NCBI RefSeq assembly: GCF_027474405.1
Contig: NZ_CP114871.1
Location: forward strand, 2,427,001-2,491,000
Source: Caulobacter sp. NIBR2454
Lineage (GTDB): Bacteria > Pseudomonadota > Alphaproteobacteria > Caulobacterales > Caulobacteraceae
Reading direction: 5' to 3'
Length of the DNA stretch: 64,000 bases
A program made the translations under genes and the position numbers. Below, one piece after another: positions 8,588 through 16,584 of the stretch (the first letter of the stretch is position 1; each line of letters starts with the position of its first letter). A model generated the notes under the pieces. It was not told the DNA's origin and ran no database searches. It was given only the letters and a program-made list of their open reading frames with translations.

Positions 8588-9223
8588 TCATGCCTGCGAC
8601 GCTTCGACCCCAAGAGCTTCGGCCATCCGCACAAGGTCGGCGACGGAAGCCACCTGCATCTTTCGCATCATGTTCCCGCGATGGATCTTCACTGTGATCT
8701 CGCTAAGGCCCATTAGGTGGGCGATCTGCTTGTTCATCAGCCCCGCCGTCACATGCGTCATGACCTCACGCTCCCGCGGCGTCAGGGCGGCGTGCAGGCT
8801 GCGTAGATCGGCGACCGCGTCAGCCTGCTGTCGGCGCTTGCGGTCCCGTTCGATGGCCGCGGCGACGGCGTCGAGCATGTCTTGATCGCGGAAGGGCTTG
8901 GACAGGAAGTCGACGGCCCCCGCCTTCATCGCACGCACGGTCATGGGGATATCGCCGTGCCCTGTCATGAAAATGATAGGCAATTCGATGTGGAGACCAG
9001 CCAACTGCCCTTGGAAATCTAGGCCGCTGATGCCCGGAAGGCGCACGTCCAACACCAGGCACCCCGCCTCCGGTCGTTTGCGCTGAAGAAACTCGGCGGC
9101 CGATCCATAGGTCTCAACCGAATGCCCTACCGAGCGCAGCAGGCTGTCCAGCGAGGCGCGCACGGACAGGTCGTCGTCGATGACGAAGACCGGCGTCGGT
9201 TCGGAAGGATTGGCGGGACTCAA
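8588..9223 (-). CDS. NodW/FixJ-type response regulator (receiver plus LuxR HTH)
   Basis: The 211-residue protein has the FixJ/NarL two-domain layout. The receiver occupies about 10-128: acidic pocket DDD at 16-18, phosphoacceptor D59 in LVLDVRLPG, T87 and K109 in LSKPF. A LuxR-type HTH follows at about 145-205 (LTPREREVM, then NKQIAHLMGLSEITVKIHRG). Length and motifs are typical, so an active phosphorylation-dependent DNA-binding regulator is expected. No sensor kinase adjoins it. It is divergent from an AraC-type gene and is the nearest upstream gene to the giant repeat gene on the same strand, making that gene a candidate target. The physiological signal is unknown. Confidence 0.92.
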   Translation of the reverse strand: MSPANPSEPTPVFVIDDDLSVRASLDSLLRSVGHSVETYGSAAEFLQRKRPEAGCLVLDVRLPGISGLDFQGQLAGLHIELPIIFMTGHGDIPMTVRAMKAGAVDFLSKPFRDQDMLDAVAAAIERDRKRRQQADAVADLRSLHAALTPREREVMTHVTAGLMNKQIAHLMGLSEITVKIHRGNMMRKMQVASVADLVRMAEALGVEASQA

Positions 9224-9319
9224 GATCGCTGCTCTCCGGGAACGCGCAATCTGACCTGAAACCCCTTGGGGGAAAAGGCCCCGACCGCACCGTCGCCGAT
9301 CGCGGCCCTAAACCGAAGT

Positions 9320-9362
9320 ATAGGTCGATCCTACCTATGCGGTACCTCAAACCCACCTAGGT
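9320..9362. promoter_or_regulatory. Cluster of ACCTA/TAGGT inverted repeats between divergent regulator genes
   Basis: ATAGGT-N7-ACCTAT (9320-9338) is a perfect 6-bp inverted repeat. It is followed by a further TACCT (9343-9347) and the palindrome ACCTAGGT at 9355-9362. Three or more related half-sites within 45 bp, in the divergent spacer of a FixJ-type and an AraC-type gene, suggest an operator for one of them. Its assignment to either protein is inference. Confidence 0.4.
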
Positions 9363-9439
9363 TGGATGGTGCGACATTCTGTCAAACCGCAATCTCAAGT
9401 CATCGAAACCCACCCGGCCCCGCCGCAGGAGATGACGAG

Positions 9440-9985
9440 ATGACCTACCAAGTCGCTGCTTCCACCTTCTCTTCCTATTCGGCCGCCGGCGCCCCGGTGA
9501 TCGCCGAACTCCTCGCCAACGCCCAAAGGACCCTTGAGTCCGACCTGGACGCCGCCCGCGGCTATGTGGCCCGCGTCGCCGCTCTGCTGAACGGCGAGCA
9601 GAGCGCTGAAAAGCGCGCTGCGGTCAGCGGCGGCCTCGCACCCTGGCAAGCCAAGCGCATCGAGGCTTTCATCGAAGAGAACCTCGACAGCACCATCAGC
9701 GTCGAGAACATGGCTGGCCTGGTGCGCCTGAGCGCGGGTCATTTCGGTCGCGCCTTCAAGGACAGCTTCGGCGAGACGCCCCACAGCTACGTGATGCGTC
9801 GCCGCGTCGAGCGCGCCAAGCGTCTGATGCTAAGCACCCGCGAGCCGCTGAGCCAGATCGCCATCGCCTGCGGCTTCGCCGATCAGGCCCACTTCTCCAA
9901 CCTGTTTCGCAAGCAGGTCGGCGCGACCCCGAACGCCTGGCGCCGGGCGAATTGGATCGAAACCGGGTTCGCCCAGGCCGCCTGA
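9440..9985 (+). CDS. AraC-family transcriptional regulator (short, 181 aa)
   Basis: The C-terminal ~100 residues form an AraC/XylS double HTH: RIEAFIEENLDSTISVENMA, LSAGHFGRAFKDSFGETPH, then RRRVERAKRLML and GFADQAHFSNLFRKQVG. The N-terminal ~75 residues are short and Ala-rich with no recognisable cupin or sensing domain. The ATG at 9440 is chosen because GGAG lies 8 bases upstream; the frame is open farther upstream to about 9266 but without a ribosome site. The gene ends 11 bp from the convergent hydroxyproline epimerase gene. AraC-type regulators accompany hydroxyproline loci in pseudomonads, so it may sense hydroxyproline. Alternatively it may belong with the divergent response regulator. 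Confidence 0.88.
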   Translation: MTYQVAASTFSSYSAAGAPVIAELLANAQRTLESDLDAARGYVARVAALLNGEQSAEKRAAVSGGLAPWQAKRIEAFIEENLDSTISVENMAGLVRLSAGHFGRAFKDSFGETPHSYVMRRRVERAKRLMLSTREPLSQIAIACGFADQAHFSNLFRKQVGATPNAWRRANWIETGFAQAA

Positions 9986-9996
9986 AGAACGGCCGC

Positions 9997-10995
9997 CTAG
10001 GTGACGACGAAGCCCTTCCAGAACGGATCGGCCTGGTCGATCCAAATCTGATTGAAGCCTGTGGCGATCGCCGAGCCCTCGATGGACGGAATGATCGCCG
10101 GCTTGCCGCCCAAATCCGTCGCCGCCTCGACGCGACCGATGAAGCGGCTGCCGATGTAGCTTTCGTGGACGAAGCGGTCCCCCACATTCAACCGCCCCTT
10201 GGCGGCCAGGTGGGCCAGGCGGGCGGAGGTGCCCGTGCCGCAGGGACTGCGGTCGATAGCCCGCTCGCCATAGAAAACCGCATTGCGTCCGTCGGCGCCC
10301 TCGCCTTTCGGCTTATCGGCCCAGAGGATATGGCTTACGCCCCGGATGGTGGCGTCAAGCGGGTGGACGGGTTCATAAACGTCCCGCACCAGCCGCCGGA
10401 TCACCGGCGACAGCTCCAGGATCTTCGCCGCGCCCAGGTCGTCCAGGTTGGTGTAGGCGCCTTGCGGCTCGATGATCGCGTAGTAGTTGCCGCCATAGGA
10501 CACATCGACGGTCAGCGTCCCAAAGCCCGGGACCTCGATCTCGATCCCCTCCGCCGCCAGATAGCTGGCCACGTTACGGATGCGGACCCAGGTGACCTTG
10601 TCGCCTTCCCATCCGTACTCGATGTCGATGACGCCGGCCGGCACCTCGACCTTCAGCCTGCCCGGCTCTCGCGGCAGGATCAGGCCGTTATCGAGGCCGA
10701 AAGTCATCATGCCGATCGTGCCGTGCCCACACATGGGCAAGCAGCCGCTGGTCTCGATGAACAGAACGCCCACGTCAGTGTCGTGACGCGTCGGCGGATA
10801 AAGGAAGCCGCCGGACATCATGTCGTGGCCGCGGGGCTCGAACATCAGACCGGTGCGGATCCAGTCGAAGCGGGCCTGGAAGTCAGCCCGGCGTTCGCTC
10901 ATGGACCCGCCGCGCAACAGGGGCGCGCCGCCCGCCACCAGGCGGACCGGGTTACCGGCCGTATGGCCGTCGATGCAGAAGAAGGTGTGGCGCAT
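9997..10995 (-). CDS. lhpA: 4-hydroxyproline 2-epimerase (proline racemase family)
   Basis: This 332-residue protein converts trans-4-hydroxy-L-proline to cis-4-hydroxy-D-proline, the first step of bacterial hydroxyproline breakdown. Both catalytic cysteines of the two-base mechanism are present: C89 in MCGHGTIG and C252 in DRSPCGTGTSA. The family start FFCIDGHTAGNPVR is at 5-18. Length matches epimerases/racemases. It follows the DapA-family deaminase gene with a 9-bp gap and is probably co-transcribed. Cys at both catalytic positions excludes the Thr-containing trans-3-hydroxyproline dehydratases. Preference for hydroxyproline over proline is inferred mainly from the neighbouring pathway genes. 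The ATG is preceded by GAGACG. Confidence 0.9.
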   Translation of the reverse strand: MRHTFFCIDGHTAGNPVRLVAGGAPLLRGGSMSERRADFQARFDWIRTGLMFEPRGHDMMSGGFLYPPTRHDTDVGVLFIETSGCLPMCGHGTIGMMTFGLDNGLILPREPGRLKVEVPAGVIDIEYGWEGDKVTWVRIRNVASYLAAEGIEIEVPGFGTLTVDVSYGGNYYAIIEPQGAYTNLDDLGAAKILELSPVIRRLVRDVYEPVHPLDATIRGVSHILWADKPKGEGADGRNAVFYGERAIDRSPCGTGTSARLAHLAAKGRLNVGDRFVHESYIGSRFIGRVEAATDLGGKPAIIPSIEGSAIATGFNQIWIDQADPFWKGFVVT

Positions 10996-11004
10996 TCGCG
11001 TCTC

Positions 11005-11922
11005 TTAGGCTGCCTTGGAAGCCAGGGTGGGACGAGTCTCGGCCGCGCGCTCGACCATCTTGGTCACCTGATCGCGGCGCGCGCCGGCCAGGGGCAGACG
11101 CGGCATGCGCACGCGCTCCGAACCACGGCCCATGATCTGCTCGGCCAGCTTGATCGACTGGACCAGATCGTGATCCGCGTCCAGATGAAGCAGCGGCATG
11201 AACCAGCGATAGATTTCTCGTGCACGGTCCAGGTCGCCGCTGTTGATCGCCGCCACCAGGGCCAGGGATTCCTGCGGGAAGGCGTTAGTCAGACCCGAAA
11301 CCCAGCCCTGGGCGCCCAGCAGCAGGCCTTCCATGGCCACGTCGTCCAGGCCGGCGAACAGGGTGTAGCGGTCGCCGAACTCATTGATCAGGTCGGTGAA
11401 GCGGCGCGGATCGGGCGCGCTTTCCTTGACGGCCACGATGTTCTTCACGTTCGACAGTGAGGCCAACGTGCCCATGGTCACGCTGGTCCGGTATGCTGGC
11501 GGGTTGTTGTAGAGCATGATCGGCAGCGAGGTCGCCTCGGCCACCGTGCGGAAGTGAGCGTGCAGTTCGGCTTCCGTCGGCACATAGACCATGGCCGGCA
11601 ACAGCATGATGCCAGTGGCGCCGATCTTCTCCATGTCCTGGGCGAAGGCCACGGCTCGGGTGGTGGTCAGTTCGGCGCAGCCGGCGATCACGGGCACGCG
11701 ACCATTCGAGGTTTCGACCGCGGCGCGCACGACGTCGCGCTTTTCTTGCGGCTCCAGGGAGTTGTTCTCGCCCACGGTCCCGATGATGATCAGACCGTTG
11801 ACGCCATCGTTGATCAGGCCGTCCTGAACCCGCTGGGTTGCATCCAGATCGACCGCCAGGTCGGGGGTGAACTGAGTGGTGGCGGCGGGAATGACGCCGG
11901 ACCAGTCGCAGGTGGAAGCCAC
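11005..11922 (-). CDS. lhpC: DapA-family lyase, probable 1-pyrroline-4-hydroxy-2-carboxylate deaminase
   Basis: A (beta/alpha)8 aldolase of the DHDPS/NAL superfamily, 305 residues. The Schiff-base lysine is K166 (VAVKES), the general acid Tyr is Y138 (MLYNNPP), and the carboxylate-binding loop is GTVGENN at 48-54. In hydroxyproline pathways this family deaminates the imine product to alpha-ketoglutarate semialdehyde. The family alone would also allow dihydrodipicolinate synthase or keto-sugar-acid lyases, so the call rests on context between an epimerase and a flavin dehydrogenase. I start at GTG 11922, which has AAGGAG six bases upstream; a TTG at 11937 would put the ribosome site inside the gene. 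It heads a minus-strand operon with the epimerase. Confidence 0.83.
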   Translation of the reverse strand: MASTCDWSGVIPAATTQFTPDLAVDLDATQRVQDGLINDGVNGLIIIGTVGENNSLEPQEKRDVVRAAVETSNGRVPVIAGCAELTTTRAVAFAQDMEKIGATGIMLLPAMVYVPTEAELHAHFRTVAEATSLPIMLYNNPPAYRTSVTMGTLASLSNVKNIVAVKESAPDPRRFTDLINEFGDRYTLFAGLDDVAMEGLLLGAQGWVSGLTNAFPQESLALVAAINSGDLDRAREIYRWFMPLLHLDADHDLVQSIKLAEQIMGRGSERVRMPRLPLAGARRDQVTKMVERAAETRPTLASKAA

Positions 11923-11938
11923 TTGTTTCTCCTTCAAG

Positions 11939-11957
11939 ATCGTCTACCGTATACGAT
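11939..11957. promoter_or_regulatory. Imperfect palindromic operator between divergent hydroxyproline operons
   Basis: ATCGTCTACCGTATACGAT has 9-bp arms matching at 8 of 9 positions around a central C. It lies just upstream of the deaminase ribosome site and 34 bp before the flavin dehydrogenase start. GntR/FCD proteins typically bind short palindromes with a GTATAC-like core, and such a regulator is encoded at the end of the plus-strand operon. A second copy of the ATCGTATACGG half occurs at 25759-25769. Confidence 0.55.
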
Positions 11958-11990
11958 ATCGAACAAGCGGCGGATGGCAAGGCGCCTCAG

Positions 11991-13244
11991 ATGGTCAAAA
12001 CAGCGCTGGTGATCGGAGGGGGTGTCGTCGGAGCGGCCAGCGCCTTCCGTCTGCAGCAGTTGGGCCTGCAAACCATACTCGTCGATCCCTGCGATGGTTC
12101 GGCCGCCTCGCTCGGAAACGCCGGCCATATCGCCGTTGAACAGGTGGAGCCTCTGGCCTCCTGGCCGACCATTCGCTCCGCCCCCCGACGCTGGTTCGGG
12201 CGCGGGGGCGCCCTTGATGTGCGCGATCCCCTCGCCTTTCTGTCATGGGCCAGGCGCTTCGTGGCCGCCGCGGGGCAAGAGCGTTTCGCATCCGGCGCCG
12301 ACGCCCTTCGGTCCCTTCTTCTTCATGCCATGCCCGCCTGGCGACGCCTTGCCGATGACCTTGAGCGGCCCGACCTGTTGTCCGAAACGGGTCACCTGCT
12401 GGTCTGGGAAAGCCCCGAGAGCGCACAACGCGGGCGCGCTGCCTGGGCCGCCGCAGATACCGGCACGGCCCGCATCCAGCCTCTGAGCGAGGCTACCCTC
12501 GACAACCTGTGGGGTCTGACCCGCAATCGTCCCTCAGACGGCATCCGCTTTTCCGGCACCGCCCAGGTCTCCGACCTCGGGCAATTGGCCGGCGCTCTGG
12601 AAGCGGCCTATCGCGCCATCGGCGGTGAGCTGCGCGCTACCAGGGTAGAGGCCCTTACACGCGAGAACGGCGTTGCGACGGCGCGCCTGGCCGATGGCTC
12701 GAACCTGACCGCCGACATCGTGCTCGTCGCCGCCGGCATCGGCTCCGCCCGTCTCATGGCTGGCGTAGGCCAGCGTCCGCCACTGATCGCCGAGCGCGGC
12801 TATCACCTGCGCTGGACCGACCACGATTGGCCCGTCGAACTGTCACCCATCGTCTTTGAAGATCGCTCGATGATCGTCACCCGCTTCGCCGGGGGGCTTC
12901 AGGCGGCCAGCTTCGTGGAGTTCGGTGCGCCGGGGCAGAGACCCGACCCCCGCAAGTGGGCCCGCCTGGCCGCGCATGTGAAGGCGCTTGGCCTGCCGGT
13001 GCGGGGCGAACCCAGCGCCTGGATCGGCGCCCGACCCACCCTGCCCGACTATCTGCCGGCGATTGGCCGTTCGGAAACAGCTGGCAATCTCTATTACGCC
13101 TTCGGGCATCAGCACCTGGGCTTGACGCTGGGTCCCATCACAGCCGAGATCGTCGCCGCCCTGGCCGATGGTCGCGAGCCGCCGGTCGCGCTACAGCCAT
13201 TTGACCTGAACCGTTTTGAGTCGAAGAAGGCCAAGCGCGCATGA
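11991..13244 (+). CDS. FAD-dependent D-amino-acid dehydrogenase, probable D-hydroxyproline dehydrogenase
   Basis: A 417-residue DadA/DAO-family flavoprotein. The dinucleotide fold is at the N-terminus (ALVIGGGVVGAASAFRLQQL, GxGxxG at 9-14) and a C-terminal FAD contact is suggested by YYAFGHQHLGLTLGPITAEI near 370-390. In the hydroxyproline pathway it would oxidise cis-4-hydroxy-D-proline to the pyrroline substrate of the deaminase encoded divergently 68 bp away. It is the single-subunit type; no separate iron-sulfur or small subunits are nearby. The stop overlaps the next start (ATGA at 13241-13244), showing translational coupling with the M24 peptidase. A general D-amino-acid dehydrogenase is the alternative. 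Confidence 0.85.
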   Translation: MVKTALVIGGGVVGAASAFRLQQLGLQTILVDPCDGSAASLGNAGHIAVEQVEPLASWPTIRSAPRRWFGRGGALDVRDPLAFLSWARRFVAAAGQERFASGADALRSLLLHAMPAWRRLADDLERPDLLSETGHLLVWESPESAQRGRAAWAAADTGTARIQPLSEATLDNLWGLTRNRPSDGIRFSGTAQVSDLGQLAGALEAAYRAIGGELRATRVEALTRENGVATARLADGSNLTADIVLVAAGIGSARLMAGVGQRPPLIAERGYHLRWTDHDWPVELSPIVFEDRSMIVTRFAGGLQAASFVEFGAPGQRPDPRKWARLAAHVKALGLPVRGEPSAWIGARPTLPDYLPAIGRSETAGNLYYAFGHQHLGLTLGPITAEIVAALADGREPPVALQPFDLNRFESKKAKRA

Positions 13245-14443
13245 CCAAGGGCGTCGGGGGCTCCACCGCACAGACCGAACTGGCCAAACTATCGCCGCCC
13301 GCTGAACGCGTCCGCCGGATCGGAACCGACGACCACCTGCAGCGCCTGGAAAAGGCCCGCCGCCTGATGACCGATCAGGGCATCGACGCCTTGATCGTCA
13401 ACGCCGGCTACAGCCTGCGCTATTTCACCGGCGTGGCGTGGGGGGCGACGGAGCGCCTGGTGGCCATGATCCTGCCGCGCGTCGGCGCGCCGGTCATGAT
13501 CTGCCCCACCTTTGAGCTCGGCTCACTGGAGGCGGGGCTGAAGATCGAGGCCTCGGTGCGTTGCTGGGAGGAGGACGAGAATCCCTATGCCCTCACCGCC
13601 GCGACCCTGTCGGAAATGGGCGTCGATACCGTCGCCCTCGATCCGCTCGCCTCGTTCCTGATCTTCAACGAACTGCGCAAGCAGGCCGGATTGATGACCC
13701 TTATGGACGCGTCGCCGGTGATCAATGGCTGCCGGATGATCAAGTCGGCGGCCGAACTTGATCTGATGCGCGAAGCCAAGGCCATCACGCTCGAAGTGCA
13801 TCGCCGGACCGCCCGCATCCTGGCCCCCGGAATTCGGGCGAGCGAAGTGAAGCACTTCATCGACACCGCCCACCGCGCCATGGGCGCTGACGGCGGCTTC
13901 AGCTTCTGCGCCGTGCAGTTTGGCGAGGCGACGTCGTACCCGCACGGGGTCCCCGGCGACCAGGCGTTGGCCGAGGGCGATATCGTCCTGATCGACACCG
14001 GCTGCACGGTGGACGGCTACAACGCCGACATCACCCGCACCTACGTCTTCGGCGAACCCACTGAAAACCACGCCCGCATGTGGGAACTGGAGCACCGCGC
14101 CCAAAAGGCCGCCTTCGACGCCGTGCGCCCCGGCGTGCCCTGCGAGGAAATCGATGCGGTGGCTCGCCGGGTGCTGGAAGGCGCCGGCCTTGGCCCCGAC
14201 TACCGCCTGCCAGGCCTGCCGCACCGCACCGGCCACGGCATCGGCCTTTCGATCCATGAGCCGGCCTACCTGGTGCGCGGAGACAAGACACCTCTGGCGC
14301 CAGGCATGTGCTTCAGCAACGAGCCCATGATCGTCATCCCGGGCGCCTTCGGCATCCGGCTGGAAGACCATTTCTACGTCACCGAGGATGGCGCGGCCTG
14401 GTTCACAGAGCCTTCGCCCTCCCTGGAGGCGCCGTTCGGCTAG
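13241..14443 (+). CDS. M24-family Xaa-Pro dipeptidase (prolidase-like)
   Basis: A 400-residue pita-bread metallopeptidase with a creatinase-like N-terminal domain (about 35-165). All five metal ligands are present: D252 and D263 (VLIDTG and NADITR), H332 (RTGHGIG), E361 (SNEP) and E375 (IRLED). M24B enzymes cleave Xaa-Pro dipeptides, and collagen-derived Xaa-Hyp is a natural substrate. Its place inside the hydroxyproline operon, overlapping the dehydrogenase gene by 4 bp, suggests it releases hydroxyproline from imported dipeptides. There is no signal peptide, so it acts in the cytoplasm. Aminopeptidase P or creatinase specificity cannot be excluded by motif alone. Confidence 0.87.
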   Translation: MTKGVGGSTAQTELAKLSPPAERVRRIGTDDHLQRLEKARRLMTDQGIDALIVNAGYSLRYFTGVAWGATERLVAMILPRVGAPVMICPTFELGSLEAGLKIEASVRCWEEDENPYALTAATLSEMGVDTVALDPLASFLIFNELRKQAGLMTLMDASPVINGCRMIKSAAELDLMREAKAITLEVHRRTARILAPGIRASEVKHFIDTAHRAMGADGGFSFCAVQFGEATSYPHGVPGDQALAEGDIVLIDTGCTVDGYNADITRTYVFGEPTENHARMWELEHRAQKAAFDAVRPGVPCEEIDAVARRVLEGAGLGPDYRLPGLPHRTGHGIGLSIHEPAYLVRGDKTPLAPGMCFSNEPMIVIPGAFGIRLEDHFYVTEDGAAWFTEPSPSLEAPFG

Positions 14444-14447
14444 TTCC

Positions 14448-14467
14448 GACGCTTCGGGGGAAGCGTC
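14448..14467 (+). other. Intercistronic hairpin between peptidase and permease genes
   Basis: GACGCTTC (14448-14455) and GAAGCGTC (14460-14467) form an 8-bp stem with a GGGG loop five bases past the M24 stop. No U tract follows, so it is more likely an mRNA-stability or partial attenuation element within the operon than a full terminator. Confidence 0.35.
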
Positions 14468-14488
14468 ATTCATCCAAAAGGGGGCGTA

Positions 14489-15904
14489 ATGCTTGGCCGC
14501 AGGAAGATCGTAGACACGCTGTTCTCGCACGAGGCGGATCGCAAGCTGATCCCGACCCTGAGTTGGCCGCACCTTATGGCCATGGGCGTCGGCGCCATCG
14601 TCGGCACCGGCATCTACACCCTGACAGGCGTGGGCGCTGACCGGGCCGGTCCCGCCGTCATCCTGGCCTTCGCCATCGCCGGCGCCATCTGCGCCTGCGC
14701 GGCCCTTGCCTACGCCGAATTGGCCACCGCCCTGCCCGCCGCCGGCAGCGCCTATACCTATTCCTATGTCGCCCTGGGCGAGACGGTGGCCTGGGTCATC
14801 GGCTGGAGCCTGGTGCTCGAATATTCCGTCGCCTGCAGCGCCGTCGCCGCCGGATGGTCGGCCTATGTCTCCGGCCTGATCCAGGCCATGAACATCCCCA
14901 TACCCGACGCCCTTCTCGCGGGACCACATGCGGGCGGGATCGTGAACCTTCCGGCAGTGCTGATCTCTCTGGCCGTGACCGCCCTGCTGGTGGTCGGCGC
15001 CAAGGAAAGCGCGACCGTGAACCTGGTGCTGGTGGGCGTGAAGCTGGTAGCCCTGGCCGCCTTCGTCGGCTTCACCATGTGGTACATCAAGCCGGAGAAT
15101 TTCGAGCCCTTCATGCCCTACGGCTTCGCCGCCCATTCGGTGGATGGCGCGATGAAGGGGGTCATGGCGGCCGCGGCCATCGTGTTCTTCGCCTTCTTCG
15201 GGTTCGACGCCGTCTCGACCTCGGCCGAGGAAGCCAAGAATCCTGGCCGCGACCTGACCATCGGCATCATCGGCTCCATGGCCCTTTGCACCATCATCTA
15301 CATGGCCGTGGCTGCCTGCGCCGTCGGCGCGTGGCCGTTCCAGGAATTCGCCAAGAGCGGCGAGCCCTTGGCCTTCGTTCTGCGCAGCCTGGGCCATCCG
15401 GTGGCCGGCACGCTGATCGCCGCCGCCGCGATCATCGCCCTGCCCACCGTCATTCTGGTGATGATGTTCGGCCAGAGCCGCGTCTTCTTCGTCATGGCGC
15501 GCGACGGCTTGCTGCCGCGCGGTCTGTCGAAAGTGCATCCCAAGTTCGGCACTCCCACGACCATCACCATCATCACCGGCTGCTTCGTGGCCGCCGTGGC
15601 CGGCTTCTTCCGCCTGGATGAAATCGCCGAGCTGTCGAACGCCGGCACCCTGGCCGCCTTCGTCGCCGCCGCGGTCTGTATGATGGTGATGCGCAAGACC
15701 CACCCCGACCTGCCCCGCGTCTTCCGCTGCCCCCTGCCGTGGGTCGTCGGGCCGCTGACTATCGCTGGCTGTCTCTACCTGTTCGTCAGCCTGCCGCCCT
15801 CGACCATGCTGCGCTTTCTGGCTTGGAACGTGATCGGTCTGGCGATCTACTTCTTCTACGGCCGTCGCCACAGCGCGCTGGCTGGTGCAAAGAAGCCTGC
15901 ATGA
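14489..15904 (+). CDS. APC-superfamily amino-acid permease (cationic amino acid transporter-like)
   Basis: A 471-residue polytopic membrane protein with about 12 hydrophobic segments. The first holds the APC signature GVGAIVGTGIYTLTGVGADR near residues 31-50, and FFAFFGFDAVSTSAEEAKNP near 232-251 is characteristic of the YhdG/CAT branch. It should import an amino acid or related compound; hydroxyproline or proline is inferred from the surrounding pathway. Its stop overlaps the start of the GntR gene (ATGA at 15901-15904). The ATG follows a G-rich ribosome site, GGGGG with a short spacer. Confidence 0.88.
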   Translation: MLGRRKIVDTLFSHEADRKLIPTLSWPHLMAMGVGAIVGTGIYTLTGVGADRAGPAVILAFAIAGAICACAALAYAELATALPAAGSAYTYSYVALGETVAWVIGWSLVLEYSVACSAVAAGWSAYVSGLIQAMNIPIPDALLAGPHAGGIVNLPAVLISLAVTALLVVGAKESATVNLVLVGVKLVALAAFVGFTMWYIKPENFEPFMPYGFAAHSVDGAMKGVMAAAAIVFFAFFGFDAVSTSAEEAKNPGRDLTIGIIGSMALCTIIYMAVAACAVGAWPFQEFAKSGEPLAFVLRSLGHPVAGTLIAAAAIIALPTVILVMMFGQSRVFFVMARDGLLPRGLSKVHPKFGTPTTITIITGCFVAAVAGFFRLDEIAELSNAGTLAAFVAAAVCMMVMRKTHPDLPRVFRCPLPWVVGPLTIAGCLYLFVSLPPSTMLRFLAWNVIGLAIYFFYGRRHSALAGAKKPA

Positions 15905-16554
15905 GCATCGTCGTCCGCACCCTCTCCGACCAGGTCTACGGGCTCGTCCGCGAACGCATCCTGTCGGGCCAGATCGCGCCCGGCGGTGTGATCCGCCAGG
16001 ACGCCCTGGCCGCCGAGCTGGGGGTCAGCAAGATTCCCCTGCGCGAGGCCATGGCCCGGTTGGAGCAGGACGGACTTCTGACCTCTCACGCCAACCGCGG
16101 CTTCTTCGTCGCGCCGCTCAGCGCTGGCGAGGCCGAGGAGGTCTTCGCCCTGCGCCTGAAAATTGAGCCGGAGGCAGCGGCCCTCGCTTCGCAACGGGCC
16201 GACGACGATGATCGCGTCGCGGCCCGTATGGCCCTGATGGCCATGGGCGCCCAGACCGACCAACAGGCGCCGGAGGCGGTTCACCTGAACCGCGAGTTCC
16301 ACATGGGCATGGTGCGCCCCAGCGGCCTAATGGTGACCACCCAACTGATCGAGCGGCTGCATGTCTTGGCCGAGCGTTATGTGCGCGTGCATCTGGAGCC
16401 CCGGGAGCGTCACCTTCGCGCGGCCGACGAGCACCACGCCCTGCTCGAGGCCTGGCTGGCCGGCGACGCCGTCACGGTCGAGCGCCTAGTCCACGACCAC
16501 ATCGCCGGCGCCCTTACCGACCTGCGCGAGCAGCTCGGGCGGGCGGCCGACTGA
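15901..16554 (+). CDS. GntR-family regulator, FadR/FCD subfamily
   Basis: 217 residues. The N-terminal winged HTH (LVRERILSGQIAPGGVIRQD, then LAAELGVSKIPLREAMARLE) is followed by an all-helical FCD domain (about 80-205) with the acidic/histidine metal-site pattern (HLNREFH, DEHHALL, DHIAG). FCD regulators usually repress catabolic operons until the substrate or an intermediate binds. Its position as the last gene of the dehydrogenase-peptidase-permease operon, coupled by a 4-bp overlap, makes autoregulated control of the hydroxyproline genes likely, through the palindrome at 11939-11957. Upstream in-frame codons inside the permease gene are ignored in favour of the overlapping ATG. Confidence 0.92.
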   Translation: MSIVVRTLSDQVYGLVRERILSGQIAPGGVIRQDALAAELGVSKIPLREAMARLEQDGLLTSHANRGFFVAPLSAGEAEEVFALRLKIEPEAAALASQRADDDDRVAARMALMAMGAQTDQQAPEAVHLNREFHMGMVRPSGLMVTTQLIERLHVLAERYVRVHLEPRERHLRAADEHHALLEAWLAGDAVTVERLVHDHIAGALTDLREQLGRAAD

Positions 16555-16584
16555 ATGCTCCAAAACACCTGAAACGGGGACGAG

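Noticed and set aside
13523..15871. 782-codon minus-strand open frame opposite the M24 and permease genes
   Set aside because: It is His/Gly/Ala-rich shadow translation over two genes with clear family motifs on the other strand.
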